A stretch of 64,000 bases of DNA. Origin: Rhodobacter sp. (GTDB lineage Bacteria > Pseudomonadota > Alphaproteobacteria > Rhodobacterales > Rhodobacteraceae). The position numbers and the translations under genes were made by a program. Numbering within the stretch: position 1 is the first letter of the stretch; every line of letters begins with the position of its first letter. This document shows positions 34,742 through 43,010 of this stretch, one piece after another. The notes under the pieces were generated by a model. It was given only the letters and a program-made list of their open reading frames with translations, had not been told where the DNA came from and made no database searches. The stretch lies in NCBI GenBank assembly GCA_030066215.1, contig JASJCA010000035.1:1-64000 (forward strand), written 5' to 3'.

Positions 34742-35284
34742 ATGAAAAAAACGTTGCCAAGGCGGACGGTGGTTCTAGGCGGTGCACGGTCGGGCAAGTC
34801 GTCCTTCGCCGAGCGCCTGGTGGAATTCTTCGACAAGCCAAAGGTTTACATCGCCACCGCCCAGGCCTTCGACGACGAAATGCGCGCCCGGATCGAAGAG
34901 CACAAGGACGCCCGCGGCCACGACTGGCGGTTGATCGAGGCGCCGATGAAGGGCGCCGCGGCCTTGGCGCAGGTCGGCCCCGACGAAGCCGTCCTCTTCG
35001 ACTGCGCCACGATGTGGCTCAGCAACCAGATGCTGGCCGAGACTGACGTAACAGCGGCGCGGAAGGAACTGCTGCAGGCCGTGGCATCCTGCCAAGGCCA
35101 ACTGGTCATCGTCTCGAATGAGGTCGGCCTCAGCGTCGTGCCCGACAACGCGCTCGCCCGCCGGTTCCGCGACGAACAGGGCGCGCTGAACGCGGCCCTG
35201 GCGGGCCAAGCCGATCTCGCCGTCCTGGTCGTGGCCGCGCTGCCGCTGATCCTGAAAGGCACGCTGCCAGAGGGTTTCGCGTGA
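34742..35284 (+). CDS. cobU: Adenosylcobinamide kinase / guanylyltransferase
   Basis: 180 residues. P-loop GGARSGKSSFAERL near residue 13 and the FDCATMWLSNQM and VIVSNEVGLSVVP motifs identify CobU/CobP, which phosphorylates adenosylcobinamide and attaches GMP in the nucleotide-loop assembly of B12. The ATG follows AGGAAAAAG. The next gene starts within its stop (GTGA). Cobalamin supply is relevant to the corrinoid dehalogenase at 12374, though the genes are far apart. No cobalamin riboswitch was recognised upstream. Confidence 0.92.
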   Translation: MKKTLPRRTVVLGGARSGKSSFAERLVEFFDKPKVYIATAQAFDDEMRARIEEHKDARGHDWRLIEAPMKGAAALAQVGPDEAVLFDCATMWLSNQMLAETDVTAARKELLQAVASCQGQLVIVSNEVGLSVVPDNALARRFRDEQGALNAALAGQADLAVLVVAALPLILKGTLPEGFA

Positions 35285-35856
35285 CCCGCTTCTGGTGGGT
35301 GCGCCACGGTCCGACCCACGCCAAGGGCATGGTCGGCTGGACCGATCTGCCGGCCGACCTCTCCGACACCGCCCAGATCGCCCGTCTCGCCGCCTTTCTT
35401 CCCGACGACGCCATCGTCATCTCCTCCGACCTGGCCCGCGCCGCCGCCACCGCCGACGCGATTGCAGACGGCCGCCCCCGCCTCGCCCATGACCCGGACT
35501 TGCGCGAAATCCACTTCGGCGCCTGGGAGATGAAACACCATACCGAGATCGAGGCCCACGACCCGCACCGCATCCGCGCCTACTGGGACCAGCCCGGCGA
35601 CGTGCGCGCGCCCGGCGGCGAGACCTGGAACGAGGCGCTGACCCGCGTCTCCGCCGCCGTCGACCGCCTGATCGCCGCGCATCGGGGCGCCGACATTATC
35701 GCCGTTGCGCATTTCGGCGCGATCGTCACCCAGATCCAGCGCGCCCTCGACATCGAGGCCTACGACGCCTTCTCGCACCGCATCGACAACCTCTCGGTCA
35801 CCCAGATCACCTTTGACGGCGCCTGGCATGTCGGGCCGATCAATCACATCCCGTGA
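35281..35856 (+). CDS. Histidine phosphatase family protein (CobC-like)
   Basis: 191 residues from a GTG that overlaps the cobU stop. The phosphohistidine motif VRHGPTHAKG is at residues 7-16, SSDLARAAATADAIA carries the second Arg, the catalytic acidic residue is in LREIHFGAWE, and the last His is in VAHFGAIV. Coupled translation with cobU suggests it is the alpha-ribazole-5'-phosphate phosphatase of the same nucleotide-loop pathway; a general phosphoglycerate-mutase-like phosphatase cannot be excluded. Confidence 0.8.
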   Translation: MTRFWWVRHGPTHAKGMVGWTDLPADLSDTAQIARLAAFLPDDAIVISSDLARAAATADAIADGRPRLAHDPDLREIHFGAWEMKHHTEIEAHDPHRIRAYWDQPGDVRAPGGETWNEALTRVSAAVDRLIAAHRGADIIAVAHFGAIVTQIQRALDIEAYDAFSHRIDNLSVTQITFDGAWHVGPINHIP

Positions 35857-35914
35857 TCGCCGCCATCAGACCCTTTCGTTTCCCCTTGTGCGGCTATGAA
35901 CCTAGAAGGCGTCC

Positions 35915-36787
35915 ATGACGTACGAGCTTTTCATCGGCGACCGGTCCTATTCCAGTTGGTCCCTGCGCGGCTGGCTTTTGTTCGAACCCTTCGGCATCCC
36001 CGTCACGATCCGCCACATCGCGTTCAACGCCGGTCCGGTCGCGGAACAACTCAGCGATTTGCCCCCCGCCCAAACTGTCCCCGTGCTCCGCACGCCGGAA
36101 GGCGCGGTTGTCGCTGAAAGCCTCGCCATCGCCGAGGAACTTGCCACCCGCCACCCGGACGCGGGTCATTGGCCCGCCGATCCCCTGGCCCGCGCCACCG
36201 CCCGCGCTTTGGCGGCAGAGATGCATTCCGGCTTCGCTGCGTTGCGCGAGAATTGCCCGATGAACCTGCGTGCAGCCTATGCCGATTACGTGCCGCCCGA
36301 GGAGGTCCGCGAGGACCTCGCCCGGCTAGAGACGATCTGGTCCCACGCACGCGCCACCTGCCAGCCGGCCGGTCCCTGGCTCTGCGGTGACTACTCCACC
36401 GCCGACGTCTTCTTCGCCCCGGTCGCCGCCCGCATCGCCACTTATGGCCTGCCGGTCGGCCCCGAGGCCCAGGCTTACGTCGCTGCCCACCTCGCCGATC
36501 CCGCCGTCCGGCGCTGGCGTGCGATGGGCCTCGCCAAGGGCGACACCCTACCGTGGTACGCCCGCGACTACACCTTGACCGATTGGCCTGGCCCTGAACC
36601 GCTCCCCGCCACGCCCAGCGATGGCCCCAGCGAAAACACGGCTTGCCCCTATTCCGGCGAACCCGTGACCCATTTCTTGGAGCTCGACGGCCGCACCTTC
36701 GGCTTCTGCAACGCCTTCTGCCGCGACAAGACCATGGCAGACCCCGAGGCCTGGCCAGCCTTCACCCGGCTTCTGAACACGCCCTGA
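35915..36787 (+). CDS. Glutathione S-transferase with C-terminal Cys cluster domain
   Basis: 290 residues. The first 200 are a soluble GST: thioredoxin-like N-terminal domain starting YELFIGDRSYSSWSLRGWLLF with VPVLRTPEGAVVAESLAIAEEL, then an all-helical domain with WLCGDYSTADVFFAPV. After a Pro-rich linker the last 45 residues add CPYSGEPVTHFLELDGRTFGF and CNAFCRDKT, a short treble-clef/TRASH-like zinc site. This tail is not part of ordinary GSTs and may bind metal. Monocistronic between the cob genes and comM, with a terminator downstream. Confidence 0.8.
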   Translation: MTYELFIGDRSYSSWSLRGWLLFEPFGIPVTIRHIAFNAGPVAEQLSDLPPAQTVPVLRTPEGAVVAESLAIAEELATRHPDAGHWPADPLARATARALAAEMHSGFAALRENCPMNLRAAYADYVPPEEVREDLARLETIWSHARATCQPAGPWLCGDYSTADVFFAPVAARIATYGLPVGPEAQAYVAAHLADPAVRRWRAMGLAKGDTLPWYARDYTLTDWPGPEPLPATPSDGPSENTACPYSGEPVTHFLELDGRTFGFCNAFCRDKTMADPEAWPAFTRLLNTP

Positions 36788-36788
36788 T

Positions 36789-36838
36789 CTTCTTCTCGTC
36801 GGAAATACTCCGGGGGGTCCGGGGGGCTGGCCCCCCGG
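36789..36838 (+). terminator. Gene-end motif plus GC hairpin after the GST gene
   Basis: The motif CTTCTTCTCGTC..AAATACTC (36789-36810) precedes a strong hairpin, CCGGGGGG-CTGG-CCCCCCGG (36819-36838). There is no U-tract, so it would be an atypical or Rho-assisted terminator. Confidence 0.55.
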
Positions 36839-36934
36839 CGGATCGGAGCGCCGCAGGCGGTTCGACACGAAATTAACCGTTCCGAAACCGAATCCATGCC
36901 ACTCGATCACGATAGTGCACGGGGGAGCAACAGC

Positions 36935-38458
36935 ATGGTCGCGCGCGCTTACACGGTCGCCTTCGAAGGCGTCGACGCCCGCATCGTCGAAGTGCAATGC
37001 GCCGTCGCCCCCGGTCTGCCGGCCTTCAACCTCGTCGGCCTGCCCGACAAGGCGGTCAGCGAGGCCAAGGAGCGGGTCCGCGCCGCGCTGACCGCGATGT
37101 CCATCGCGCTGCCGTCGAAACGCATCACCATCAATCTTTCCCCCGCCGATTTGCCCAAGGAAGGCAGCCATTTCGACCTGCCGATCGCGGTCGCCCTTCT
37201 CGCCGCCATCGACATCCTGCCGCAGGACGACGTCGAGGCCACCGTGGCGCTCGGCGAGCTGTCGCTGGACGGCTCCCTGGTGCCGGTCATCGGCGCGCTG
37301 CCCGCCGCCATGGCCGCCGCCGAAGAGGACCGCGCGCTCTTGTGCCCCAAGGCCTGCGGGGCAGAGGCCGCCTGGGTCGGCGCCACCAAGGTCATCGCGC
37401 CCGCCAACCTGGCCGAGGCCGTCCAGCATTTCACCGGCCAGCGCATCCTCGATCCCGCCGATCCGGGCGAGGTCTCCGGCGACCCGTCGGCCCGCGACCT
37501 GCGTGACGTCAAGGGCCAGGAACGCGCCAAACGCGCCCTCGAGATCGCCGCGGCCGGGCGCCACCACGTGTTGATGGTCGGCACGCCGGGATCTGGCAAA
37601 TCCATGCTCGCCGCGCGCCTGCCCGGCATCCTGCCGCCGCTTACGCCCCCTGAGGCTTTGGAAACCTCGATGATCCACTCCCTCGCCGGTCTGCTTGACG
37701 AGGGCGGCATTTCGCGCACCCGCCCGTTCCGTGAACCGCATCACACGGCGTCGATGGCCGCCATCGTCGGCGGCGGCCGCGGTGCGAAGCCCGGCGAAAT
37801 CAGCCTCGCGCACAACGGCGTCCTCTTCATGGACGAGTTCCCCGAATTCCCCCGCGCCGTCCTGGAAACCCTGAGACAGCCGATCGAGACCGGGGAGGTC
37901 GTGGTCGCGCGCGCCAACGCCCACGTGAAATACCCGTGCCGTTTCATGCTCGTCGCCGCCGCCAACCCTTGCAAATGCGGCTACCTCTCCGATCCCGCCC
38001 GCGCCTGCGCCCGCGTGCCCCAGTGTGGAGAGGATTATCTTGGCCGCATCTCCGGTCCGCTGATGGACCGCTTCGATCTGCGCATCGAGGTACCTCCCGT
38101 TGCCTTCACCGACCTCGACCTGCCCGACAGCGGCGATCCGTCGGTGCAAGTTGCCGCCCGGGTCGCGGCCGCCCGCCAGGTCCAGGCAGACCGCTACGCC
38201 GACGTGCCCAACGCCCGCGTCAACGCCGATGCCGAGGGCCAAGCGTTGGAAGACATCGCCACCCCCGACCCCGAAGGCCGTGCGCTACTGACCCGTGTGG
38301 CCGAACGCTTCGGTCTCTCGGCGCGCGGCTACCATCGGGTCCTGCGCGTCGCCCGCACCATCGCCGACCTGGAATGCTCCGAGACGGTGCGCCAGCACCA
38401 TGTCGCCGAGGCGGTCAGCTATCGCCTGATCGAGTCGCGCGAAGCGTTGCCGCAATGA
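36935..38458 (+). CDS. comM: YifB/ComM family AAA+ ATPase (Mg-chelatase-like)
   Basis: 507 residues from the ATG at 36935, preceded by GGGGGAGCAACAGC. The N-terminal Lon-like ChlI domain starts VARAYTVAFEGVDARIVEVQ with LPAFNLVGLPDKAVSEAKERVRAAL. The AAA+ core has Walker A GTPGSGKSM and Walker B LFMDEFPEF, plus the four-Cys stretch CKCGYLSDPARACARVPQC. The C-terminal part ends with helices for arginine sensing. ComM is a helicase promoting branch migration during natural transformation; orthologues occur in non-competent bacteria too. Its last 44 nt overlap the convergent hydrolase gene. Confidence 0.9.
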   Translation: MVARAYTVAFEGVDARIVEVQCAVAPGLPAFNLVGLPDKAVSEAKERVRAALTAMSIALPSKRITINLSPADLPKEGSHFDLPIAVALLAAIDILPQDDVEATVALGELSLDGSLVPVIGALPAAMAAAEEDRALLCPKACGAEAAWVGATKVIAPANLAEAVQHFTGQRILDPADPGEVSGDPSARDLRDVKGQERAKRALEIAAAGRHHVLMVGTPGSGKSMLAARLPGILPPLTPPEALETSMIHSLAGLLDEGGISRTRPFREPHHTASMAAIVGGGRGAKPGEISLAHNGVLFMDEFPEFPRAVLETLRQPIETGEVVVARANAHVKYPCRFMLVAAANPCKCGYLSDPARACARVPQCGEDYLGRISGPLMDRFDLRIEVPPVAFTDLDLPDSGDPSVQVAARVAAARQVQADRYADVPNARVNADAEGQALEDIATPDPEGRALLTRVAERFGLSARGYHRVLRVARTIADLECSETVRQHHVAEAVSYRLIESREALPQ

Positions 38459-39326
38459 ACTCGGCCAGACGGCGCAAGGCCTCGTCCGCCTCGGGCAACC
38501 AGCCCTGGAAGATCGGCCAGACATGCGGCAGGTGGCCCCACAAATCGACCGTGACCTGCACGCCCTGGTGTCGCATCCGATCGGCCAAACGCAGCGTATC
38601 GTCGCGCAATATCTCAGTCCGTGCGGCCTGCAGGAAGATCGGCGGCGCGCCGGCGAACTCGGCGAACAACGGTGACGCACGCGGATCGGCCGGATCCTGC
38701 CCGGCCAGAAAGTGTCCCAACACCGTCTTGGCCTGTGACGCCGGCAGCAACACGTCGCGTTCGGCATTCGCGACAAAACTCTCACCTGACAGCGTCAAAT
38801 CGGTCCAAGGAGAGAAGGCGAACGCGGCCGCAGGCCGCTCGCCGGTTTTCAGCAGGTCCGCCAGAAGCGCCAGCATTACCCCGCCGCCCGATGAATCGCC
38901 GCCCAGAACGATCCGTTCTGCCGCATAGCCCCGCGCCAGCAATCCCTGCCAGACCGCCCGCGCGTCCTCCAGCGAAGCCGGAAACGGATGCTCTGGCGCC
39001 AGCCGATAGTCCGGCAGAAACGCCCGGAGCCTGGTCATCTGCGCCAGCCGCGCTACCATCGCCCGGTGCGTGCGCGGGCTGCCGATCAGATGCGCCCCGC
39101 CGTGGATGTAGAGAAAAATCTCGGGCCGCGCTGGCCGCACCCACGCCCAGTCGCCCGGCACCCCGCCGACCTCGTCCGGCAGATAGCACGTGTAAGGTGG
39201 TGTCCGGAAATACCGCGCTGCCCGCTCGAAGGCGCGTCGCTCAAGGGCCGGGTCGGTCACCCGCGCCAGCCAGGGCTTTTCGACCCGCCGCAGAAATCCG
39301 TTTAGCAGCTGCCGCCGCAGGCTCAC
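38415..39326 (-). CDS. Alpha/beta hydrolase, hormone-sensitive-lipase-like esterase
   Basis: 303 residues. Oxyanion motif [11 protein letters not shown] near residue 73, nucleophile GGDSSGGG near 143, acidic DPRASPLF, and His in WGHLPHVWP, in the order of family IV (HSL-type) bacterial esterases acting on short acyl esters. The 3' end runs 44 nt into the comM coding region on the opposite strand. Its ATG overlaps the stop of gshB (ATGA), so it is co-translated with glutathione synthetase. Confidence 0.85.
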   Translation of the reverse strand: MSLRRQLLNGFLRRVEKPWLARVTDPALERRAFERAARYFRTPPYTCYLPDEVGGVPGDWAWVRPARPEIFLYIHGGAHLIGSPRTHRAMVARLAQMTRLRAFLPDYRLAPEHPFPASLEDARAVWQGLLARGYAAERIVLGGDSSGGGVMLALLADLLKTGERPAAAFAFSPWTDLTLSGESFVANAERDVLLPASQAKTVLGHFLAGQDPADPRASPLFAEFAGAPPIFLQAARTEILRDDTLRLADRMRHQGVQVTVDLWGHLPHVWPIFQGWLPEADEALRRLAEFIAATLRATRSGDS

Positions 39327-40270
39327 CCGCCGGCCCGCCGCGCCTCGATCGCGTCCCAGATCAGCGCGGCGATATTGGTGCCGTCGAACCGCTCCAACTC
39401 CTGAATGCCCGTCGGTGAGGTCACATTGATCTCGGTCAGCCAGTCGCCGATCACATCGATGCCGACGAAGACCTGGCCCTTTTCGCGCAGCGTCGGCCCG
39501 ATCGCCGCGCAGATCTCCTGTTCGCGATCGGTCAGCGCGCTTTTTACCGCCTTGCCGCCCACATGCATGTTCGACCGCACCTCGCCGGGCTGTGGCACCC
39601 GGTTGATTGCGCCCACGGGTTCACCGTCGACCAGGATGATCCGCTTGTCACCGTTTTCGACTTCGGGCAGGAATCTCTGCGCGATCAGCGGCTCGCGCGA
39701 CATGCCGGTGAACAGCTCGTGCAGCGACGACAGGTTCCGGTCATTGGGATCCAATCGAAAGACGCCTGCACCGCCGTTGCCGTAGAGCGGCTTGAGGATC
39801 ATGTCGCCATGGGCGTCCTTGAACGCCTTCAGAACCGAGAGATCGCGCGCGATCGTGGTTGGCGGGATCAGGTCGGGGAACTGCAGGACCAACAGCTTTT
39901 CGGGATAGTTGCGCACCCAGAACGGGTCGTTGACCACCAAGGTGCTGGGGTGGACGTGGTCCAACAGATGCGTCGTGGTGATATAGCCCATGTCGAACGG
40001 CGGGTCCTGGCGCAGCCAGACCACGTCGAATCCGCTGAGATCGACCTCTTCGGCAGGGCCCAGTTCGGCCGGATCGCCGGCCGTGCGCCGTACGGTCAGG
40101 GCATGTGCCCGCGCGGTGACCCGGCCGTCCTGAAAGGCGAGATGGTCCGGCGTATAGAAAGAGAGCGCATGTCCCCGCGCTTGCGCCTCTTCGGCCAGCC
40201 GAAAGGTGCTGTCCGCGTCGATATCGACCGCATGGATCGGGTCCATCTGGAAGGCGACTTTCAGCGGCAT
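39323..40270 (-). CDS. gshB: Glutathione synthetase
   Basis: 315 residues, standard length. N-terminal [30 protein letters not shown], the [16 protein letters not shown] segment and ATP-grasp [17 protein letters not shown] are typical of GshB, which joins gamma-glutamylcysteine and glycine. The C-terminus has [17 protein letters not shown]. It is part of the rsmI-yraN-gshB minus-strand cluster widely conserved in proteobacteria; the hydrolase gene overlaps its end. Confidence 0.93.
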   Translation of the reverse strand: MPLKVAFQMDPIHAVDIDADSTFRLAEEAQARGHALSFYTPDHLAFQDGRVTARAHALTVRRTAGDPAELGPAEEVDLSGFDVVWLRQDPPFDMGYITTTHLLDHVHPSTLVVNDPFWVRNYPEKLLVLQFPDLIPPTTIARDLSVLKAFKDAHGDMILKPLYGNGGAGVFRLDPNDRNLSSLHELFTGMSREPLIAQRFLPEVENGDKRIILVDGEPVGAINRVPQPGEVRSNMHVGGKAVKSALTDREQEICAAIGPTLREKGQVFVGIDVIGDWLTEINVTSPTGIQELERFDGTNIAALIWDAIEARRAGG

Positions 40271-40449
40271 GGTGAGGCTCCGGGCGACGATCAGCCCGGC
40301 CTACATGGCGCAGCCTCCTGTTTGGTGCAAGGGAGCCCGTCAAGACCGAAACACCGCTGGCGCCCCTGCGTCATCCGCCCGAATGGTCATGCCATGCGGG
40401 TTTCGGCAATCCCGCCGGTCGGCGCCTTGTCTGCCCGGTGCAGCCGGCG

Positions 40450-40818
40450 TTACTGGCCGAACGCATTCTCCACAATCTGTACGGCGCCGGTTGCATCGAC
40501 CAGTGCGGCGTCGAACCGCGCCTCGGTCGCCTGGCCCGACGGCATCGTCGCCAGAAATCCACTGGCCGCGGCACCGATACGCTGCATCTGGCGGTCTGTC
40601 AGCCGCGCCGCGGCGCTCGCGAAATCGCGGCTCTTCTTGACCTCGACGAAGACCAGCGCCCCCAGCTTTTCAAAGATCAGGTCAATTTCACCGCCGGGTC
40701 CGCGCCAACGCCGCGCCATGGCGTTGTACCCGGCCTCTTCATAGGTCCGCGCCACCGAGTCCTCCGCACTGATCCCTGCTTGATAAGACACCGATCCCGT
40801 CATCTCATCCTCCGCCAT
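40450..40818 (-). CDS. YraN family (UPF0102) nuclease-like protein
   Basis: 122 residues with the restriction-endonuclease-like fold of UPF0102: RWRGPGGEIDLIFEKLGALVFVEVKKSRDF holds the GEID…E.K nuclease-type residues. Role unknown, possibly in DNA processing. The start could be Met1 (40818) or Met6. It lies 56 nt downstream of rsmI, the standard partner. The 179-bp gap to gshB holds nothing recognisable. Confidence 0.85.
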   Translation of the reverse strand: MAEDEMTGSVSYQAGISAEDSVARTYEEAGYNAMARRWRGPGGEIDLIFEKLGALVFVEVKKSRDFASAAARLTDRQMQRIGAAASGFLATMPSGQATEARFDAALVDATGAVQIVENAFGQ

Positions 40819-40874
40819 TTGAGCGCACTTTAGTGCTCAACTCAGGGGATAGCACTGATTCGTCGAATATTCGG

Positions 40875-41732
40875 TTAACGCCCCTTCTGCAGTCTAAGCG
40901 CCGCTTGATAGACGGTGCGGCGCGGTAAGCCGAGCGCCTCGGCGACCGAGGCGGCTGCCTCCTTCACCGACATCCGGGCCAGCGCGTCGGACAGTGCGGC
41001 GTCGAGATCCTCGACCGGCGCCTCGGCGCGATCGCGATCGATCACCAACACGATCTCGCCCTTGACCGGCGCCTCCGCCAACGTCTGCGCCAATTCCGCC
41101 AGGCTGCCTCGTTGCACCTCTTCAAACCGTTTGGTCAGTTCGCGGCACAATGCGGCGGATCGCTCGGCACCAAGGACGTCGGCCGCCTCGGCCAGGAACC
41201 GGGCGACCCGTTTGGGTGAGTTGTAGATCACCAGCGTCGCCGGGATGTCGCGCAGCTCTTCCAGCCAGGCCCGCCGCGCACCCTTGGCGGTCGGCGGGAA
41301 ACCCGCGAACAGGAAGCGGTCGGTCGGCAAGCCGGCCACCGTCAACGCCGCCAGCACCGCCGAGGGCCCGGGCGCCGCCGTCACCTCGTGGCCGGCCGCG
41401 GCCGCCTCCCGTGCCAGCTGGTATCCCGGATCGGCCACCAACGGTGTGCCTGCTTCCGAGGCGTAGGCCACCGATTTGCCCGCGTCCAGGGCCCGTAGCA
41501 ACCCGGGTCGTACCCGTTCGCCATTGTGGTCGTGATAGGCCACCACCCGGCGCCCGCCCAAGGCCACGCCGTGGATCTCCATCAGCCGCCGCAGGCTGCG
41601 GGTGTCCTCGGCCGCCAACACATCCGCTGACGCCAAGATGTCTAACGCCCGCAAGGTGATGTCGCGCGCCGCACCGATCGGCACCGCCACGAAATAGAGC
41701 CCGGCGGTAAGCTGCTGGGCCGCCTGCGTCAT
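40875..41732 (-). CDS. rsmI: 16S rRNA (cytidine-1402-2'-O)-methyltransferase
   Basis: 285-residue tetrapyrrole-methylase-fold enzyme. Family motifs: LYFVAVPIGAARDITLRALDILASADVLAAEDTR, AYASEAGTPLVADPGYQLAREA, AAPGPSAVLAALTVAGLPTDRFLFAGFPP and VIYNSPKRVARFL. It methylates C1402 of 16S rRNA. It is divergent from the LpoA-like lipoprotein gene, the conserved arrangement in proteobacteria. Confidence 0.92.
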   Translation of the reverse strand: MTQAAQQLTAGLYFVAVPIGAARDITLRALDILASADVLAAEDTRSLRRLMEIHGVALGGRRVVAYHDHNGERVRPGLLRALDAGKSVAYASEAGTPLVADPGYQLAREAAAAGHEVTAAPGPSAVLAALTVAGLPTDRFLFAGFPPTAKGARRAWLEELRDIPATLVIYNSPKRVARFLAEAADVLGAERSAALCRELTKRFEEVQRGSLAELAQTLAEAPVKGEIVLVIDRDRAEAPVEDLDAALSDALARMSVKEAAASVAEALGLPRRTVYQAALRLQKGR

Positions 41733-41825
41733 CGCATTGCACCGTGTCAGGGTCGTTTACTCTGTCGTGTGTTGCGCATAGTCTGCGCGCGTTCGCAAGC
41801 GCAGTCGAAGGTCCGGAGTCCGCCT

Positions 41826-43010
41826 ATGTTTCCTTTCCAACATGCCCGGCGCGGCGTCCTGATGCGCGCGCTGCTTGTCCTCTCCGCCCTCGCGCTCGCT
41901 GCCTGCGACGGCCTGCCGGTCCCCGACCGGCTGAACACCGGGCCGCGCATCGATACCGACAAACCGGTCGCCGTGGCGCTGCTGGTGCCCGCTGGATCCG
42001 GCCAAGCTGGCGACAGCATCCTCGCTTCGTCGCTGGAGAATGCCGCGCGGCTGGCGGTCGCCGACCTGCAAGGCGCCCAGATCGACCTGCGCGTCTACCA
42101 AACCGCCGGTCGTGCCGGCCAGGCGGCGGCGGTGGCCAACCAGGCGGTCACCGAAGGTGCGCAGATCATTCTGGGCCCGGTCTATGCCGAAGCCGCCAAC
42201 GCCGCCGGCGTCGCCGTCGCCGCGCGCAACGTCAACGTTCTGTCGTTCTCCAACAACACCGATATCGCCGGTGGAAACGTGTTTGTCCTGGGCAACACGT
42301 TCGAAAACACCGCCGACCGGCTAGTCCGCTACGCGGTGCGTCAGGGCAAGCGCAATATCCTGATCATCAACGCGGAAGACACGGCCGAGATCAAGGGCCG
42401 CAATGCCATCGCCGCCGCGATCTCGCGCAACGGGGCGTCCCAGGCCGGTGCGGTGTCGTTCGAGCTGTCGCAAAATGGCGTTGTGCAAGCGGTTCCGCAA
42501 ATCACTGCCACGGCCAGCAACTCCGGCGCCGACGCGGTGTTCATGACCTCGGGCACCGCTGGCGCCCTGCCGATCTTGTCGCAGCTTCTGCCCGAAAACG
42601 GGCTTAACAGCGCCAGCCGTCAGTTCATCGGCCTGCAGCGTTGGGACATTCCGCCAAGCGCGCCGGAGCTTCCGGGCCTGCAGGGTGGTTGGTTCGCGCT
42701 GCCGTCGCCGTCGCTCACCGCGCAGTTCCGGTCGCGTTACGAGGCCGCCCACGGCGCCCCGCCACACCCGATTGCCAGCCTCGCCTATGACGGCATCGCG
42801 GCCATCGGCGCGCTGGTCAGCGCCGGTAAATCCGACGCCCTGACCACCGCTGCGCTGACCCAGTCGACCGGTTTTGCCGGGGTCAACGGCATCTTCCGCC
42901 TGCGCCCCGACGGCACGATCGAGCGCGGCTTGGCGGTCGCCCAGATCGCCGACAAGCAAGTGAGAGTCATCGACCCTGCCCCAAGAAGCTTTGGCGGCGC
43001 CGGTTTCTGA
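41826..43010 (+). CDS. Penicillin-binding protein activator, LpoA-like lipoprotein
   Basis: 394 residues from the ATG at 41826. A lipobox LALAAC follows a hydrophobic signal, so it is a lipoprotein. The body is a periplasmic-binding-protein-like fold (VAVALLVPAGSGQAGDSILASSLENAARLAV, ILGPVYAEAANAAGVAVAARNV, SLAYDGIAAIGALV). In gammaproteobacteria the equivalent gene beside rsmI and yraN is lpoA, an activator of PBP1a; direct evidence here is limited to fold and position. The glnD frame begins inside its 3' end. Confidence 0.8.
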   Translation: MFPFQHARRGVLMRALLVLSALALAACDGLPVPDRLNTGPRIDTDKPVAVALLVPAGSGQAGDSILASSLENAARLAVADLQGAQIDLRVYQTAGRAGQAAAVANQAVTEGAQIILGPVYAEAANAAGVAVAARNVNVLSFSNNTDIAGGNVFVLGNTFENTADRLVRYAVRQGKRNILIINAEDTAEIKGRNAIAAAISRNGASQAGAVSFELSQNGVVQAVPQITATASNSGADAVFMTSGTAGALPILSQLLPENGLNSASRQFIGLQRWDIPPSAPELPGLQGGWFALPSPSLTAQFRSRYEAAHGAPPHPIASLAYDGIAAIGALVSAGKSDALTTAALTQSTGFAGVNGIFRLRPDGTIERGLAVAQIADKQVRVIDPAPRSFGGAGF

